A stretch of DNA of 64,000 nucleotides, from the NCBI GenBank assembly GCA_030123605.1, contig CP126123.1, positions 3,749,237 to 3,813,236 of the forward strand, given 5' to 3'. The notes beneath the pieces are model-generated. The model saw only the letters and a list, made by a program, of their open reading frames with translations. It did not search any database and had not been told where the DNA came from. Below, one piece after another: positions 17,465 through 26,529 of the stretch. Each line of letters starts with the position of its first letter. Positions within the stretch are counted from its first letter, which is position 1. The stretch is from Nitrospira sp. GTDB taxonomy: Bacteria > Nitrospirota > Nitrospiria > Nitrospirales > Nitrospiraceae. A program made the translations under genes and the position numbers.

Positions 17465-20400
17465 GTGTGCGCGGTTACCGACACCTTCATCAAACATCCG
17501 GTCCTGGCGATCGTCGTCAATCTCATGATCGTGCTCATGGGATGGCGGGCGCTGACCGTTCTACCGGTACAGCAGTATCCGAAGATCGAGAGTTCGTCGG
17601 TGGTGATCACGACTCTCTACTACGGTGCCAGCGCCGAAACGGTACGTGGTTTCTTGACCACGCCGATCGAGCGTGTCGTGTCGGCGATCGCCGGCGTCGA
17701 TTATCTGGAGTCGACGAGTCGGGCCGGCATCAGCACCGTGACCGTCCGCTTGAAGTTGAATCATAACAGCACGGCAGCGCTCGCCGAGATCTCCGCGCGC
17801 CTGCAACAGGCCCGCGCCGAGCTGCCTGCGGCAGCCGAACCGCCCGTGATCGAAGTGCAACGCGCAGACCGTCCCTACGCCTCCTTCTATCTCAGCTTTT
17901 CGTCCACGGAGCGGGACGTTCCGGGGGTGACCGATTGGCTTTCGCGCACCTTGCAGCCGCAGCTCTCCACGCTGGCCGGCGTTCAACGCGTGACCATCGA
18001 GGGCGGCCGCCAGATCGCCATGCGCATCTGGATCGACCCCGATCGCCTTGCCGCTCTCAACCTGTCGCCCGGCGACGTGCAGGGGGCGTTGCGGCGCAAC
18101 AACTTTTTGGCGGCGGTCGGCCGGACGAAGGGCAATCTGGTGCAGCTCAATCTGCTGGCCAATACCGATTTGCGGTCGGTGAACGAGTTCGAGGAATTGA
18201 TCGTGCGCGATCACGGAGGCGCCATCGTGCGCCTCAGGGATGTGGCACGGGTCGAACTCGGTGCCGAGGAAGCCGATATGGTGGCGAAGTTCAACGACCG
18301 TGAGGCGGTCTACCTCGGGGTCTGGCCGCTGGTCGGCTCGAACGAGATCGAAGTCGCGCATCGGCTGCACAACGAAATGGAACGTCTCCGGCCGACGCTG
18401 CCGAAGGACATCGACATGCGGCTCGCGTACGATGCGACGGTGTTCATGGAGGACGCGCTCAAGGAGATCACCAAGACGCTGTCGGAGACGATCATGATCG
18501 TCGGTCTGGTGGTCTTCCTTTTCATGGGATCGGTGCGCACGGCGCTGGTGCCGCTGCTGGCGATGCCGGTCTCCCTGGTGGGGGCGGCGGTCGTGATGCT
18601 CGCGTTCGGCTTCAGTCTCAATCTTTTGACGATGCTCGCGATCGTGCTGTCGGTTGGATTGGTCGTGGACGATGCGATCGTGGTCGTGGAGAACGTCGAG
18701 CGCCATGTGCGACAAGGCAAGTCGCGGCTCGATGCGGCCTTGGTCGGCGCGCGGGAGCTGCTCGGCCCGATCATCGCGATGACGATCACGTTGGCCGTGG
18801 TCTACACGCCGATCGCGTTCCAAGGGGGCCTGACCGGTTCCTTGTTCCTCGAGTTCGCGATTACGCTTGCTGCGGCGGTCGTCGTGTCGGGGGTGGTCGC
18901 GGTCACGCTTTCACCGATGATGAGTTCGTATTTCGTGCATCCGCAGGGCAAACAGGGACGTTTGTCCACCTTCGTCACTCGCGTCTTCGAAGCCGTACGC
19001 CGCGGGTATGCTTGGGCACTCGACGGTGCGTTGGAGATGCGATGGGCCATCGTCGTCGCCGCGCTGCTCATCATGGTCGCGGCCTGGCCGTTGTATCAGT
19101 TCTCGCGTCAGGAACTGGCGCCGGTGGAGGATCAGAGCCACATCAGCTTTTTCCTCGAGGCGGCGCCGGATTCGACGCTGGCCGCGACCAACCGCGAGTC
19201 GTTGACCGTCGTCAAATCGGTCACCTCGTTCCCCGAGGCCAAGTTCATGTGGTCGCTGACGGCGGCCTGGGGTGGCTTCGGCGGCATGGTCACGAAAGAT
19301 TGGCGCGAGCGGACGCGCTCGACTGAGGAGATGTACGGTCAGGTCTATGGCGCGGTGTCGCAGGTGCCGGGGTTGCGTGTGTTCCCCCGCCTCGATCCTC
19401 CCCTGCCGACCCCCGGCCAATATGACGTCGAGTTGGTGCTGCAAAGCGATGCACCGCCCGAACAGTTGCTCGAAACGGTCGGGGCGGTACTCGGCGCCGG
19501 TTGGCAGAGCGGAAAATTCTTGTATGTGGATACGGATCTCAAGATCGACCTGCCGCAGGCGCGTGTCGTGCTCGACCGCGAGCGCCTCGCGGACCTCGGG
19601 CTCGATCTGGCCGGCGTCGGGCAGGAACTTGGGACGCTGCTCGGCGGGGCCTACGTGAATCGTTTTAATTTCTTCGACCGCAGTTACAAGGTCATTCCGC
19701 AGATCGGCGACGAAGACCGCGCCAGCGTCGGTCCGCTGCTCGACCTCAAGATCAAGACTCCGGGCGGTCAGCTCGTGCCGGTCTCCACGTTCACCCATAT
19801 CGAGACAGGCGTCGCACCGCGCACGTTAAACCGATTTCAGCAGCGCAACGCGGCGCGGGTCTTCGGGGGGGTCAAGCCGGGCGTCACGAAGGATGAGGGG
19901 CTGCGCGTGCTCGAAGGAGCCGCAACCTCGGCCCACGGCCCCGGCGTCATTGTCGACCACGCCGGCGAGTCACGGCAGATCCGTCGAGAGGGATCTGCGC
20001 TGACCGTCACACTCGGGTTTGCCGTCGTGCTCATCTATCTGGTGTTGGCGGCCCAGTTCCAGAGCTTCCGTGATCCCCTGATCGTGCTGTTGGGCTCGGT
20101 GCCCCTCGCGATCTCCGGCGCGCTGGTGTTCAGTTTCCTGGACCTCACCACGATCAACATCTACTCGCAAGTCGGATTGATCACGTTGGTGGGCCTCATT
20201 GCGAAGAACGGCATTCTGATCGTAGAGTTCGCGAACACGCTGCAGGCACGCGGCCTCTCGAAGGCGGCTGCGTTGCGCGAGGCGTCGTTGACGCGGCTGC
20301 GACCGGTACTGATGACGTCGGCGGCCACCGTCTTCGGGCATCTCCCCCTGGTGTTGGTGTCTGGGCCAGGCGCCGAGGCCCGCAACAGCATCGGTATGGT

Positions 20401-20554
20401 GCTGGTCACCGGCATGACCGTGGGGACCTTGTTTACCCTGTTCGTCGTGCCGGTGTTTTACTCGCTGATCGCGGAGCAGCATCAGCCGAACCAATCGAGC
20501 GAGGAGAGCGAGCAGGAAGCGGTGTTGATCGCAGCCGGGCATGTAGCGGGATGA
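17465..20554 (+). CDS. RND efflux transporter, inner-membrane pump
   Basis: The 1029-residue protein is a full-length HAE-type RND transporter. It starts at a GTG and shows TM1 (HPVLAIVVNLMIVLMGWRAL) and the first periplasmic loop. The TM4 segment has the conserved proton-relay pair in LSVGLVVDDAIVVVENVERH. The second half repeats the fold (VLIYLVLAAQFQSFRDPLIV, LVGLIAKNGILIVEFAN). It uses the proton gradient to export hydrophobic compounds. With the TetR regulator and the adaptor it forms a self-controlled operon. Confidence 0.95.
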   Translation: MCAVTDTFIKHPVLAIVVNLMIVLMGWRALTVLPVQQYPKIESSSVVITTLYYGASAETVRGFLTTPIERVVSAIAGVDYLESTSRAGISTVTVRLKLNHNSTAALAEISARLQQARAELPAAAEPPVIEVQRADRPYASFYLSFSSTERDVPGVTDWLSRTLQPQLSTLAGVQRVTIEGGRQIAMRIWIDPDRLAALNLSPGDVQGALRRNNFLAAVGRTKGNLVQLNLLANTDLRSVNEFEELIVRDHGGAIVRLRDVARVELGAEEADMVAKFNDREAVYLGVWPLVGSNEIEVAHRLHNEMERLRPTLPKDIDMRLAYDATVFMEDALKEITKTLSETIMIVGLVVFLFMGSVRTALVPLLAMPVSLVGAAVVMLAFGFSLNLLTMLAIVLSVGLVVDDAIVVVENVERHVRQGKSRLDAALVGARELLGPIIAMTITLAVVYTPIAFQGGLTGSLFLEFAITLAAAVVVSGVVAVTLSPMMSSYFVHPQGKQGRLSTFVTRVFEAVRRGYAWALDGALEMRWAIVVAALLIMVAAWPLYQFSRQELAPVEDQSHISFFLEAAPDSTLAATNRESLTVVKSVTSFPEAKFMWSLTAAWGGFGGMVTKDWRERTRSTEEMYGQVYGAVSQVPGLRVFPRLDPPLPTPGQYDVELVLQSDAPPEQLLETVGAVLGAGWQSGKFLYVDTDLKIDLPQARVVLDRERLADLGLDLAGVGQELGTLLGGAYVNRFNFFDRSYKVIPQIGDEDRASVGPLLDLKIKTPGGQLVPVSTFTHIETGVAPRTLNRFQQRNAARVFGGVKPGVTKDEGLRVLEGAATSAHGPGVIVDHAGESRQIRREGSALTVTLGFAVVLIYLVLAAQFQSFRDPLIVLLGSVPLAISGALVFSFLDLTTINIYSQVGLITLVGLIAKNGILIVEFANTLQARGLSKAAALREASLTRLRPVLMTSAATVFGHLPLVLVSGPGAEARNSIGMVLVTGMTVGTLFTLFVVPVFYSLIAEQHQPNQSSEESEQEAVLIAAGHVAG

Positions 20555-20662
20555 AGCCCGTCACCGGGAGCACCACCGCTGACCCGAGATCATGTCAAGC
20601 TCGTACGACGGTGTGTGAGGCTCGGCAGGAGTCAGCAAACGATCATACCGGGGAATGCTCGA

Positions 20663-22150
20663 TTACCATTGCAACGAAGGATCGGGATTCGGACAGAGGG
20701 GCAGCTTCTTGCACACAAAGGCGAGGATGTAAATCGCGTCGCTGGGCATGGTCGGGGCGGCCGGCGGAGGCGTCGGGGGCGGTGATGGAGGAAGCGCCAC
20801 CACAACCTTGTCTTGCATCCTGAGTATGGCGGCGGACTGTGGCCTGACCATCATCTTGGCAGGGGGAGGCGCGGGTCTGGCGGTCATCATCTGCGGTGAG
20901 GCTCGGAGAGGTTGCATGCGCGCCTCCGGTCTCGCGGCGGGAGCGACCGGTCTGAATGCAGTGCTCACGGCCGGTTTGGCGGCGTGAAGCATGAGAGGCT
21001 GACCGGCAGGTGTCGCTGCAGATGGGGCTGCAATTTTGAATGCTCCCAGCGACAATGCCTGCATCGTCTGGAGTCGTCCCAAGTTCTGGGTGTTTTTCGA
21101 CGATTGGGGCGCCAGCTTGACCTCGAGGTTGCGGGCCAGGACGAGGGCGACTACATAGGAGGGACATTTTCCGCTCAAGGGGAATTGCCCGCTCGAGAGC
21201 AGAGAGTTGTCCGGCATTTTCCAGAACCGCGAGCGGAACAGGTCCGAAACGAACCAGGCCCGTTCGATTTTCACCGAACAGACTTCGAAGGAGAGCGAAG
21301 CGATGTCGAGATCGATTTGGTCCGACCCGAGCCGATTCTTGAGATCGGGCGGCGCCTGCTTCAGGAGGCCCGAGACCTCGCTGTCTGAGAGGGTGAACTT
21401 GTTCCATTCGGTGGATTCGATCGTATTGGAGGGAGAATAGCCGGTCGGACAGAAATCCTGTGCGAACCGGACATCGGTCCATTTTACGATGTCGGGGATA
21501 AACTGCTTCTTCCACTCCTCCCAGATCATCGTCGGCGAGGAATTGGCCCGCTGCTCATCGAGCCGTCTGGCCTGCTCCACCTCCGCCTTGTAGCCGTTTG
21601 TCGCCCAATCCCGTTCCAGATCGAGCAACTGTTGGCGCAAGATGGGCTCATCCACCCTGTCCCACCGTTGTTTCGCGACGGGATCGGTGAGGCTTTGAGC
21701 GGTGAAACTGTCTGATTTGTACTTGGCCTGCAGCTGGAGCCAGCGATCCTCATATTGCCGATATGTCAGCATCGCTTGCGAGTCCTTCTCCGACCCGTCC
21801 GGGAGCGCTTCCTTCAAGAAGCGGTGGACGGCCGCGAATGCCGCGGCCTGCTCCGGCGTTCCGGACTGCGTCGACGGCGCCAGGGTAGCCAGTTTCAACA
21901 CCTCGTAGTAGACATCCCAAAGGCATCGGTCCTCCGTCCAGGGCCACAGGGTTCCGTCGGGAATCTGGTTCACGAGCAACGAAAAGTCCTTGAGTTTGAT
22001 CAAACGGTCTTCCGTCAACTCTCCTTGCACAAAGCCCAAATCCTCTTTCTTGTAGGCGATGGTGGACAGCGGAAAGCTCAGGAAATTGCCGTCCCGCTCG
22101 AAGACCAACTTCACCTTCGTCATCAGTGCCAGCGCGACTTCCGAGTCCAT
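20663..22150 (-). CDS. Large uncharacterised protein with a proline-rich tail
   Basis: The 495-residue protein has no signal peptide or membrane segment. Residues 1-330 look globular and mixed alpha/beta. Residues 375-470 are low-complexity (Ala/Pro/Met-rich, e.g. PPSPPPTPPPAAPTMP). It ends with IYILAFVCKKLPLCPNPDP, matching the end of the neighbour at 22238-23800 (MQVIGFKCHILPKAPDPLP): I-x-x-F-x-C-x-x-L-P-x-x-P-x-P. The linker may therefore carry a shared terminal tag. GAGG precedes the ATG. It follows the other gene after an 87-base gap with a hairpin. I do not recognise the family. Confidence 0.7.
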   Translation of the reverse strand: MDSEVALALMTKVKLVFERDGNFLSFPLSTIAYKKEDLGFVQGELTEDRLIKLKDFSLLVNQIPDGTLWPWTEDRCLWDVYYEVLKLATLAPSTQSGTPEQAAAFAAVHRFLKEALPDGSEKDSQAMLTYRQYEDRWLQLQAKYKSDSFTAQSLTDPVAKQRWDRVDEPILRQQLLDLERDWATNGYKAEVEQARRLDEQRANSSPTMIWEEWKKQFIPDIVKWTDVRFAQDFCPTGYSPSNTIESTEWNKFTLSDSEVSGLLKQAPPDLKNRLGSDQIDLDIASLSFEVCSVKIERAWFVSDLFRSRFWKMPDNSLLSSGQFPLSGKCPSYVVALVLARNLEVKLAPQSSKNTQNLGRLQTMQALSLGAFKIAAPSAATPAGQPLMLHAAKPAVSTAFRPVAPAARPEARMQPLRASPQMMTARPAPPPAKMMVRPQSAAILRMQDKVVVALPPSPPPTPPPAAPTMPSDAIYILAFVCKKLPLCPNPDPSLQW

Positions 22151-22167
22151 AACGTCCTCACGGTGCG

Positions 22168-22194
22168 GCCTGCCGCGCCTGAGGCGCGGCAGGC
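22168..22194. other. Hairpin between the two uncharacterised genes
   Basis: A perfect 12-base inverted repeat, GCCTGCCGCGCC with GGCGCGGCAGGC, has a 3-base loop. It lies in the 87-base gap between 20663-22150 and 22238-23800. No T-run follows on the minus strand, so it may protect or process the message rather than end it. Confidence 0.5.
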
Positions 22195-22237
22195 GTCTGG
22201 TGGTTGGTGCGTCGAGCGTCGCAGGCGACCGCTCCGG

Positions 22238-23800
22238 CTACACCCACTTGGTGATCGTCGGCAACGGGTCAGGTGCTTTGGGAAGGATGTGGCACTTGAA
22301 CCCGATCACCTGCATGCCGTCGACCTTCATGGTCTGCCCGTCCCAATGGTAATTGGACTTGCTGGTGCTCTTTCCCTTCGAGTAATTCCCGCCGATGGCG
22401 AAGGGACCATAACCTACAAACCCGCCTCCGCTGACGCTGCTGCTGGTGAACTCGCTCATGGCGCTGGTGTTGCTCATGGTGAGTTCCAAGTCCTTGACGC
22501 AGAGCATCGCGGTCGGATAGGCGGGGATCATGCCCTTCGGCGGCTTGCCGCCGTCGCTCAGCATCTGCCCCTTGGCCTCGGGATTGTTTTGATCGAAGCG
22601 CCAGGCCTTGCTCGCGAGATAGGCCGATTTGAGCCATGGCCGGACGATCGGCACCTGCGTGATGGAAAACGCGAGCTTGAAATTCGAGGCATCGAACGAG
22701 CCCTTGTATTCGCTCTTGCTGCCTCCCCCTCTTCCTCCGATCGAGAAGAGGCCGATGTTGAACCCGCCCCCGGCCGACCACTTGCTGTGCGAGGATTGGG
22801 AGTAACGGGAAATGTCCGTCGATCCGAACGAGAACCGTGTCCAGCCGGAGGCCTTCATGAAGTTGCCGGGGACGACGGACGTGTAATAGAAGTCCGACCC
22901 CGAGGCCAGCCCCGTCAGCTTGGCTTTTTCGAGGGCGTCACGATATTCCGCCTTCAAGAGGGTCATGTCCCGCTGCATGACCTGATCGATGAACGCTGCG
23001 ATGGCCTCATAGTCGTTTTTGTAGCCGTTGATCACCCAATCGTTCATCGCGGACTTGACGCGATTCCGCAGGGTGCTCGCATTGATGGCCCAATAGTGAA
23101 CGGCTTTGGGATTGTCGCCCGCGAGGGCGTCGATGCGGCGGGCATTGTATTCGAGCGCCGCATCTTCATAGGCCTTCAGCTTCTCGTTGTAGGCGACGAC
23201 GAGCGGACTTGGCTCCATCACCTCCGTCTCGCTGTCGTCGATCAGATTCTTCTTCATCTTCTTGACGCTCAGCAATTCGCGAAACTTGGCGATTTTCTTT
23301 TTCGTTTCTTCCGGCAGCTCGCTCTCCATCACTTGACTCATGCGCAACGTGTATTCGTAGCGATCGGACAGCCCGCCCTCGTTGTTCATGATATTCAAAC
23401 GTGAAAAACGCTCGTTGATCCCCGAGACGTCCGGAACGAAGTCGACCAGGCGGGCGAAATTCTCCGCCTGCATGTAGAGTTTCCCCACGTCCTGCGCGAG
23501 CAGCTTATCCATCAGCTCCGGCGTCAGGGCCGGAGGAGCGGGTGTCGCCGGTTGCCCCTCGCCGGCCGGTTGGCCGCCGCCCGCCGGGGCGGCCATCTCT
23601 TGCAGGGCCGCCTTCTTGACCACGCCGGTAAAACCCTGAGAGAGAAAATCGAAGTCGCTCGCTTCGATCGGAATCCCGGGGGTACACCAGGTGAAGAAGT
23701 TATCTTCCGACTTGGGGACGGTATCGTCACCATTGGTCAGCACGTCATAGAGCTTGCCCATGATGGAATTGGCAAGTTGGCTGGGTAAGACATCTGCCAT
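22238..23800 (-). CDS. Large uncharacterised protein paired with the 20663 gene
   Basis: The 520-residue protein starts at the ATG at 23800, chosen because GGAGGG lies ten bases upstream; an in-frame extension of 12 residues lacks such a site. It has no signal peptide. A Pro/Gly/Ala-rich linker lies near residues 68-92, helical segments at about 130-310, and a Ser/Gly-rich stretch (SSHSKWSAGGGFNIGLFSIGG) at about 340-365. The C-terminal IGFKCHILPKAPDPLP matches the partner's end. The Ser/Gly-rich, alternating hydrophobic stretches look like amphipathic beta hairpins, which could insert in a membrane, but this is speculation. Confidence 0.7.
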   Translation of the reverse strand: MADVLPSQLANSIMGKLYDVLTNGDDTVPKSEDNFFTWCTPGIPIEASDFDFLSQGFTGVVKKAALQEMAAPAGGGQPAGEGQPATPAPPALTPELMDKLLAQDVGKLYMQAENFARLVDFVPDVSGINERFSRLNIMNNEGGLSDRYEYTLRMSQVMESELPEETKKKIAKFRELLSVKKMKKNLIDDSETEVMEPSPLVVAYNEKLKAYEDAALEYNARRIDALAGDNPKAVHYWAINASTLRNRVKSAMNDWVINGYKNDYEAIAAFIDQVMQRDMTLLKAEYRDALEKAKLTGLASGSDFYYTSVVPGNFMKASGWTRFSFGSTDISRYSQSSHSKWSAGGGFNIGLFSIGGRGGGSKSEYKGSFDASNFKLAFSITQVPIVRPWLKSAYLASKAWRFDQNNPEAKGQMLSDGGKPPKGMIPAYPTAMLCVKDLELTMSNTSAMSEFTSSSVSGGGFVGYGPFAIGGNYSKGKSTSKSNYHWDGQTMKVDGMQVIGFKCHILPKAPDPLPTITKWV

Positions 23801-24018
23801 GACAGTTCCCTCCTTGTAGGTGAGACCACGACGCAACCGGCTTTATGCGATTCTGCGAATGACGCTTGTTGTCCCGAGCATGTGCAAAGGTCGAACCCGT
23901 GAGCCGGGCGGCGCGCGAATCATCGTCGAGCGTCGGAGAGACATGCGAGAACACAGGGTTTTCAGAGGAGCATCGATATGCGCAGGGCCGGAAGGTTTGT
24001 CGGAGGCGAAGTGCCGCG

Positions 24019-24036
24019 CGTATCGATTGAGATACG
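24019..24036. promoter_or_regulatory. Palindrome CGTATC-N6-GATACG, site A
   Basis: A perfect 6-base inverted repeat with 6-base spacer GATTGA. It lies 219 bases upstream of the minus-strand gene at 22238-23800. Confidence 0.55.
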
Positions 24037-24122
24037 GCCGCGAAGGGAGAATCACATCCAAGAGATCACGTTCGAGGTGAAAGTCGATGACGGAAGAACG
24101 ATTACGGAGAATTGTACGTATT

Positions 24123-24140
24123 CGTATCCGCTTCGATACG
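24123..24140. promoter_or_regulatory. Palindrome CGTATC-N6-GATACG, site B
   Basis: A perfect 6-base inverted repeat with spacer CGCTTC. Its centre is 21 bases (two helical turns) from that of site C, as for a pair of dimers bound on one DNA face. Confidence 0.6.
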
Positions 24141-24143
24141 CCT

Positions 24144-24161
24144 CGTATCGGATGCGATACG
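24144..24161. promoter_or_regulatory. Palindrome CGTATC-N6-GATACG, site C
   Basis: A perfect 6-base inverted repeat with spacer GGATGC, three bases after site B. It lies about 204 bases upstream of the tyrosinase remnant. Confidence 0.6.
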
Positions 24162-24364
24162 GGCCGATCGATTGCGCGAGGCATGTGATGTACTCTTGAT
24201 TGCGGGTGAATTCCGACGCGAGGCTTTTCTATCAATGGGATCGCAAAAGGGTTGGGTTGCTCGGCGTACCGTCTCTGTCGCAGGAACATCTCTTGCGTTT
24301 CGACGTGTTCGTCTTGGGATGTGGACTTGAAGGGTGGTCGTCGAAATTGAAGGGCGGAAACGTG

Positions 24365-25559
24365 ATGACGGATTTTGTGAATGGGCTTGATCGACACAAT
24401 CTCCAGAGGAACGAATACACGCGCTACGATGTGGCGAGCGATCGGGTGGACGAGAGAGACGATCAGGGCAATCCCTTTCTCCGGCCCATCCAGGGGAATT
24501 GGCCGGGACTCTTCACGGAGGATATCGATGCGGCGGTATTTGGGCCGGCTCCGCCGCCGCATGGCGGCGAACCAAAAACCGTCGTTTACTTTTTCAAAGG
24601 CAACCGGTTGCGGGCAATTGGCCGAACTTCAAATTTCCCGATGGGGTGGAGGGAGCCGTGACCTGGCCGGACAAGGTCGAGGGGAAGGCGGTCATCTATT
24701 TCTTCAAGGGTAATCAATATCTGTGTTATGGAATCGAAGCCAATCGGGGGGACGATCGTAGTGAAGGGGCCTGACCTACCAGTCGAGCGAGGATCAAGCC
24801 CGTCCGTCGCAGACACGTTGCCCCTCACACTTCCGGCCGACGGCAGCCGGAAGCCGTTCGTACTCGCCGGAAAGTTCGGCCGGCCCAGCGCGACCGACAA
24901 GGATGCCGTGATTGAAGTGTATGAGACGACTGCGGCCGGACCTGTCCTCGGCCGGAAATCGTTGATGGTGCGAATCCGAAAGAATGTGAACGCCTTGACT
25001 GCGCCGGAGCGGGATCGCTTCCTGCGCGCGATGAAAGAGTTGTGCAACCGCGACGAGTACCTCATCTTTCAAGAAACGCATCGGCTGGCGCTCACGGTGA
25101 TGGATTGCGATCAGGCGCATCGCCAGCCTGGATTCCTGCCGTGGCACCGGGTGTTTCTGACTCAGGTGGAGAGGGCGTTGCAGGCGATCGATCTCAGCCC
25201 ACAAACCGGAAGTCCCGACCAAATCTTGAACGATACGTTCAGCGCACGGGTCGAACAGGAATCTCACGACCTTGCCCATGCGTGGAACTGTGGGTTCAGC
25301 CATTCGGTGAATCCGAATCGGTCGGCGGCCGATCCGTTGTTCTACCTGCTGCACTCGCAGGTGGATCGCCGATGGGCGTTCTGGCAAGAGCGTCACGGCC
25401 GGACGGCCGATGGTACCGCGGACCTTCCCGCCGTCATCCGTCGCCAACCTTTGGCCGGCCGGTGCGACCGCCGTGCTGGTGCGGGACGTGATCGATTACC
25501 TGGGCAAGCATCGACCTCAGGACGGCCTTGGGTACGCTTACGACGATGTGCCGTACTGA
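24365..25559 (+). pseudogene. Decayed hemopexin-repeat/tyrosinase fusion
   Basis: Three frame changes are needed to read this gene. The first part has hemopexin-like repeats (IQGNWPGLFTEDIDAAVF, TVVYFFKGN; then in another frame NWPNFKFPDGVEGAVTWPD, VIYFFKGNQYLCYGIEA). The original frame resumes with a tyrosinase core: ETHRLAL, PGFLPWHRVFLTQVERAL (CuA side), then HDLAHAW and DPLFYLLHSQVDRRWAFWQ (CuB side). At about 25430 one extra base moves the frame again, and the true C-terminus (SSVANLWPAGATAVLVRD to YAYDDVPY) ends at 25557-25559. Only about 40 residues lie between ERALQAID and HDLAHAW, where related enzymes have about 100, so an internal deletion is likely. Tyrosinases are di-copper phenol oxidases; this copy is probably dead. 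Confidence 0.75.
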
Positions 25560-25577
25560 TGAAGGAGGGGTGGGTTC

Positions 25578-26196
25578 ATGTGCTCGGCGATGAAGTATCG
25601 GAGAGGGTGGCGCTGCATCTTCTTCGTGCTGCTGATGTACGGTACCCTCTCAATAGGGTGGGCTGCGGCAGCCATAATGCCGAACCGGGACTGGACATGG
25701 AGGGCCTGAAGGCGCGGCTTCACGAACGAGTTCGATTATTTCTGGACGCAGCGCGGATGCGCGAGCAGCAGTTGCGTGTGCTGGAGGACATCGTGAATTC
25801 GGACAGGCGGGTCCTCGGCCGACTGCTGGAGGTCATCTCCAACCGCACCGAAGATGACGGGTTGCGATGGGCCACAGCCTGGAAATTGCCACCCACCAAG
25901 GACGTGATCCGGCAGGAATTGAACGTGCTGCGGAATCCGAAGGACGGAGAGCCGGTTTGCGGGCCATGTTGCTGTCGGGCCTGTCCTAACGTGTCCGATT
26001 GCCGCATTCGTCCGAGTTGCTGGCGGACATGCAGGAGATGGCCGGAAACCTGTTGCAGGACGATGATGGGGCGGTACGTGTCGCCGCCTTCCGCTTCCTC
26101 GTGCCGATGAGGGATGCCTGGGCGCTCAAGTTGGTCGAGAAGGGGCTCGAGAATCCCAGTCAGGCCTTGATCGCTGCCGAGGAGGCGATCCGATAA
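25578..26196 (+). pseudogene. Decayed exported helical-repeat protein
   Basis: An ATG at 25578 (or 25590) behind AGGAGGGG starts a signal peptide (CIFFVLLMYGTLSIGWAAAA) that soon runs into a stop at about 25710. The continuation lies in another frame: EGLKARLHERVRLFLDAARM to ELNVLRNPKDGEP. After one more shift and an in-frame TAA, SELLADMQEMAGNLLQDDDG to ALIAAEEAIR follows, ending at 26196. The sequence resembles HEAT-like helical repeats (DDGAVRVAAFRFLVPM). At least two frame changes and a stop make this a pseudogene unless the assembly is wrong. Confidence 0.6.
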
Positions 26197-26529
26197 CGCT
26201 GCTTCATCCTTTCGGAAAATCAGACGTCTCTTTCCGTGCAGGGCATCTGCCGACTGTCGAGGCACCGTCCGGGCCTCCTGATTGACAGATATTACGCAAG
26301 TGGGTAGCGTGTCTCCGTTTGCTTGATCTCGCTCCATTCGATGGCCCATCACTCTCACAAGGAGGCACCATACCGTCGTTCATGCAAGGCTATGCCCCGC
26401 ACGCCTCCCACGGGTTCGGAATCTGGAGCATGGACGAGTCCTGCAAGGCTACGTAGAGCACGCTTCGCGAAAACGAGGAGTGCGCGAATATGTTCTCTGT
26501 GACCCTGTTCAACAGAAGGGCTCCCGGCA
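26197..26529 (+). other. Upstream region of the ECF42 sigma factor gene
   Basis: No gene is seen in this 333-base gap. It holds one good housekeeping-type promoter candidate, listed separately at 26282-26310. A 10-base direct repeat, TGCAAGGCTA, occurs at about 26384 and 26443. Confidence 0.5.
26282..26310 (+). promoter_or_regulatory. Candidate sigma-70 promoter for the ECF42 gene
   Basis: TTGACA (26282-26287) and TAGCGT (26305-26310) are 17 bases apart, about 220 bases upstream of the GTG at 26530. The pair resembles the candidate at 45167-45195 (TTGACA-17-TAGCCT). Confidence 0.45.

Larger units (their letters stand above)
23801..24364. promoter_or_regulatory. Divergent regulatory region with three palindromic operators
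   Basis: This 564-base gap separates the minus-strand uncharacterised operon from the plus-strand hemopexin-tyrosinase remnant. No convincing gene is seen. It contains three copies of the 6-6-6 palindrome CGTATC-N6-GATACG, listed separately, about 200-340 bases from either start codon. Several open frames on both strands cross it but have no ribosome binding sites or recognisable protein features. Confidence 0.6.

Noticed and set aside
17561..19798. Minus-strand open frames of 295-420 codons opposite the RND pump gene
   Set aside because: Composition is Arg/His/Gln-rich as expected for shadow frames; the plus strand encodes a complete RND transporter.
21755..23404. A 549-codon plus-strand frame opposite the uncharacterised pair
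   Set aside because: It spans two separate minus-strand genes and their gap, has no start signal, and its translation is Arg/His/Gly-rich like other shadows.
23843..24562. A 239-codon minus-strand frame across the divergent control region
   Set aside because: It runs over three palindromes and into the hemopexin remnant, and has no ribosome site or protein signature.
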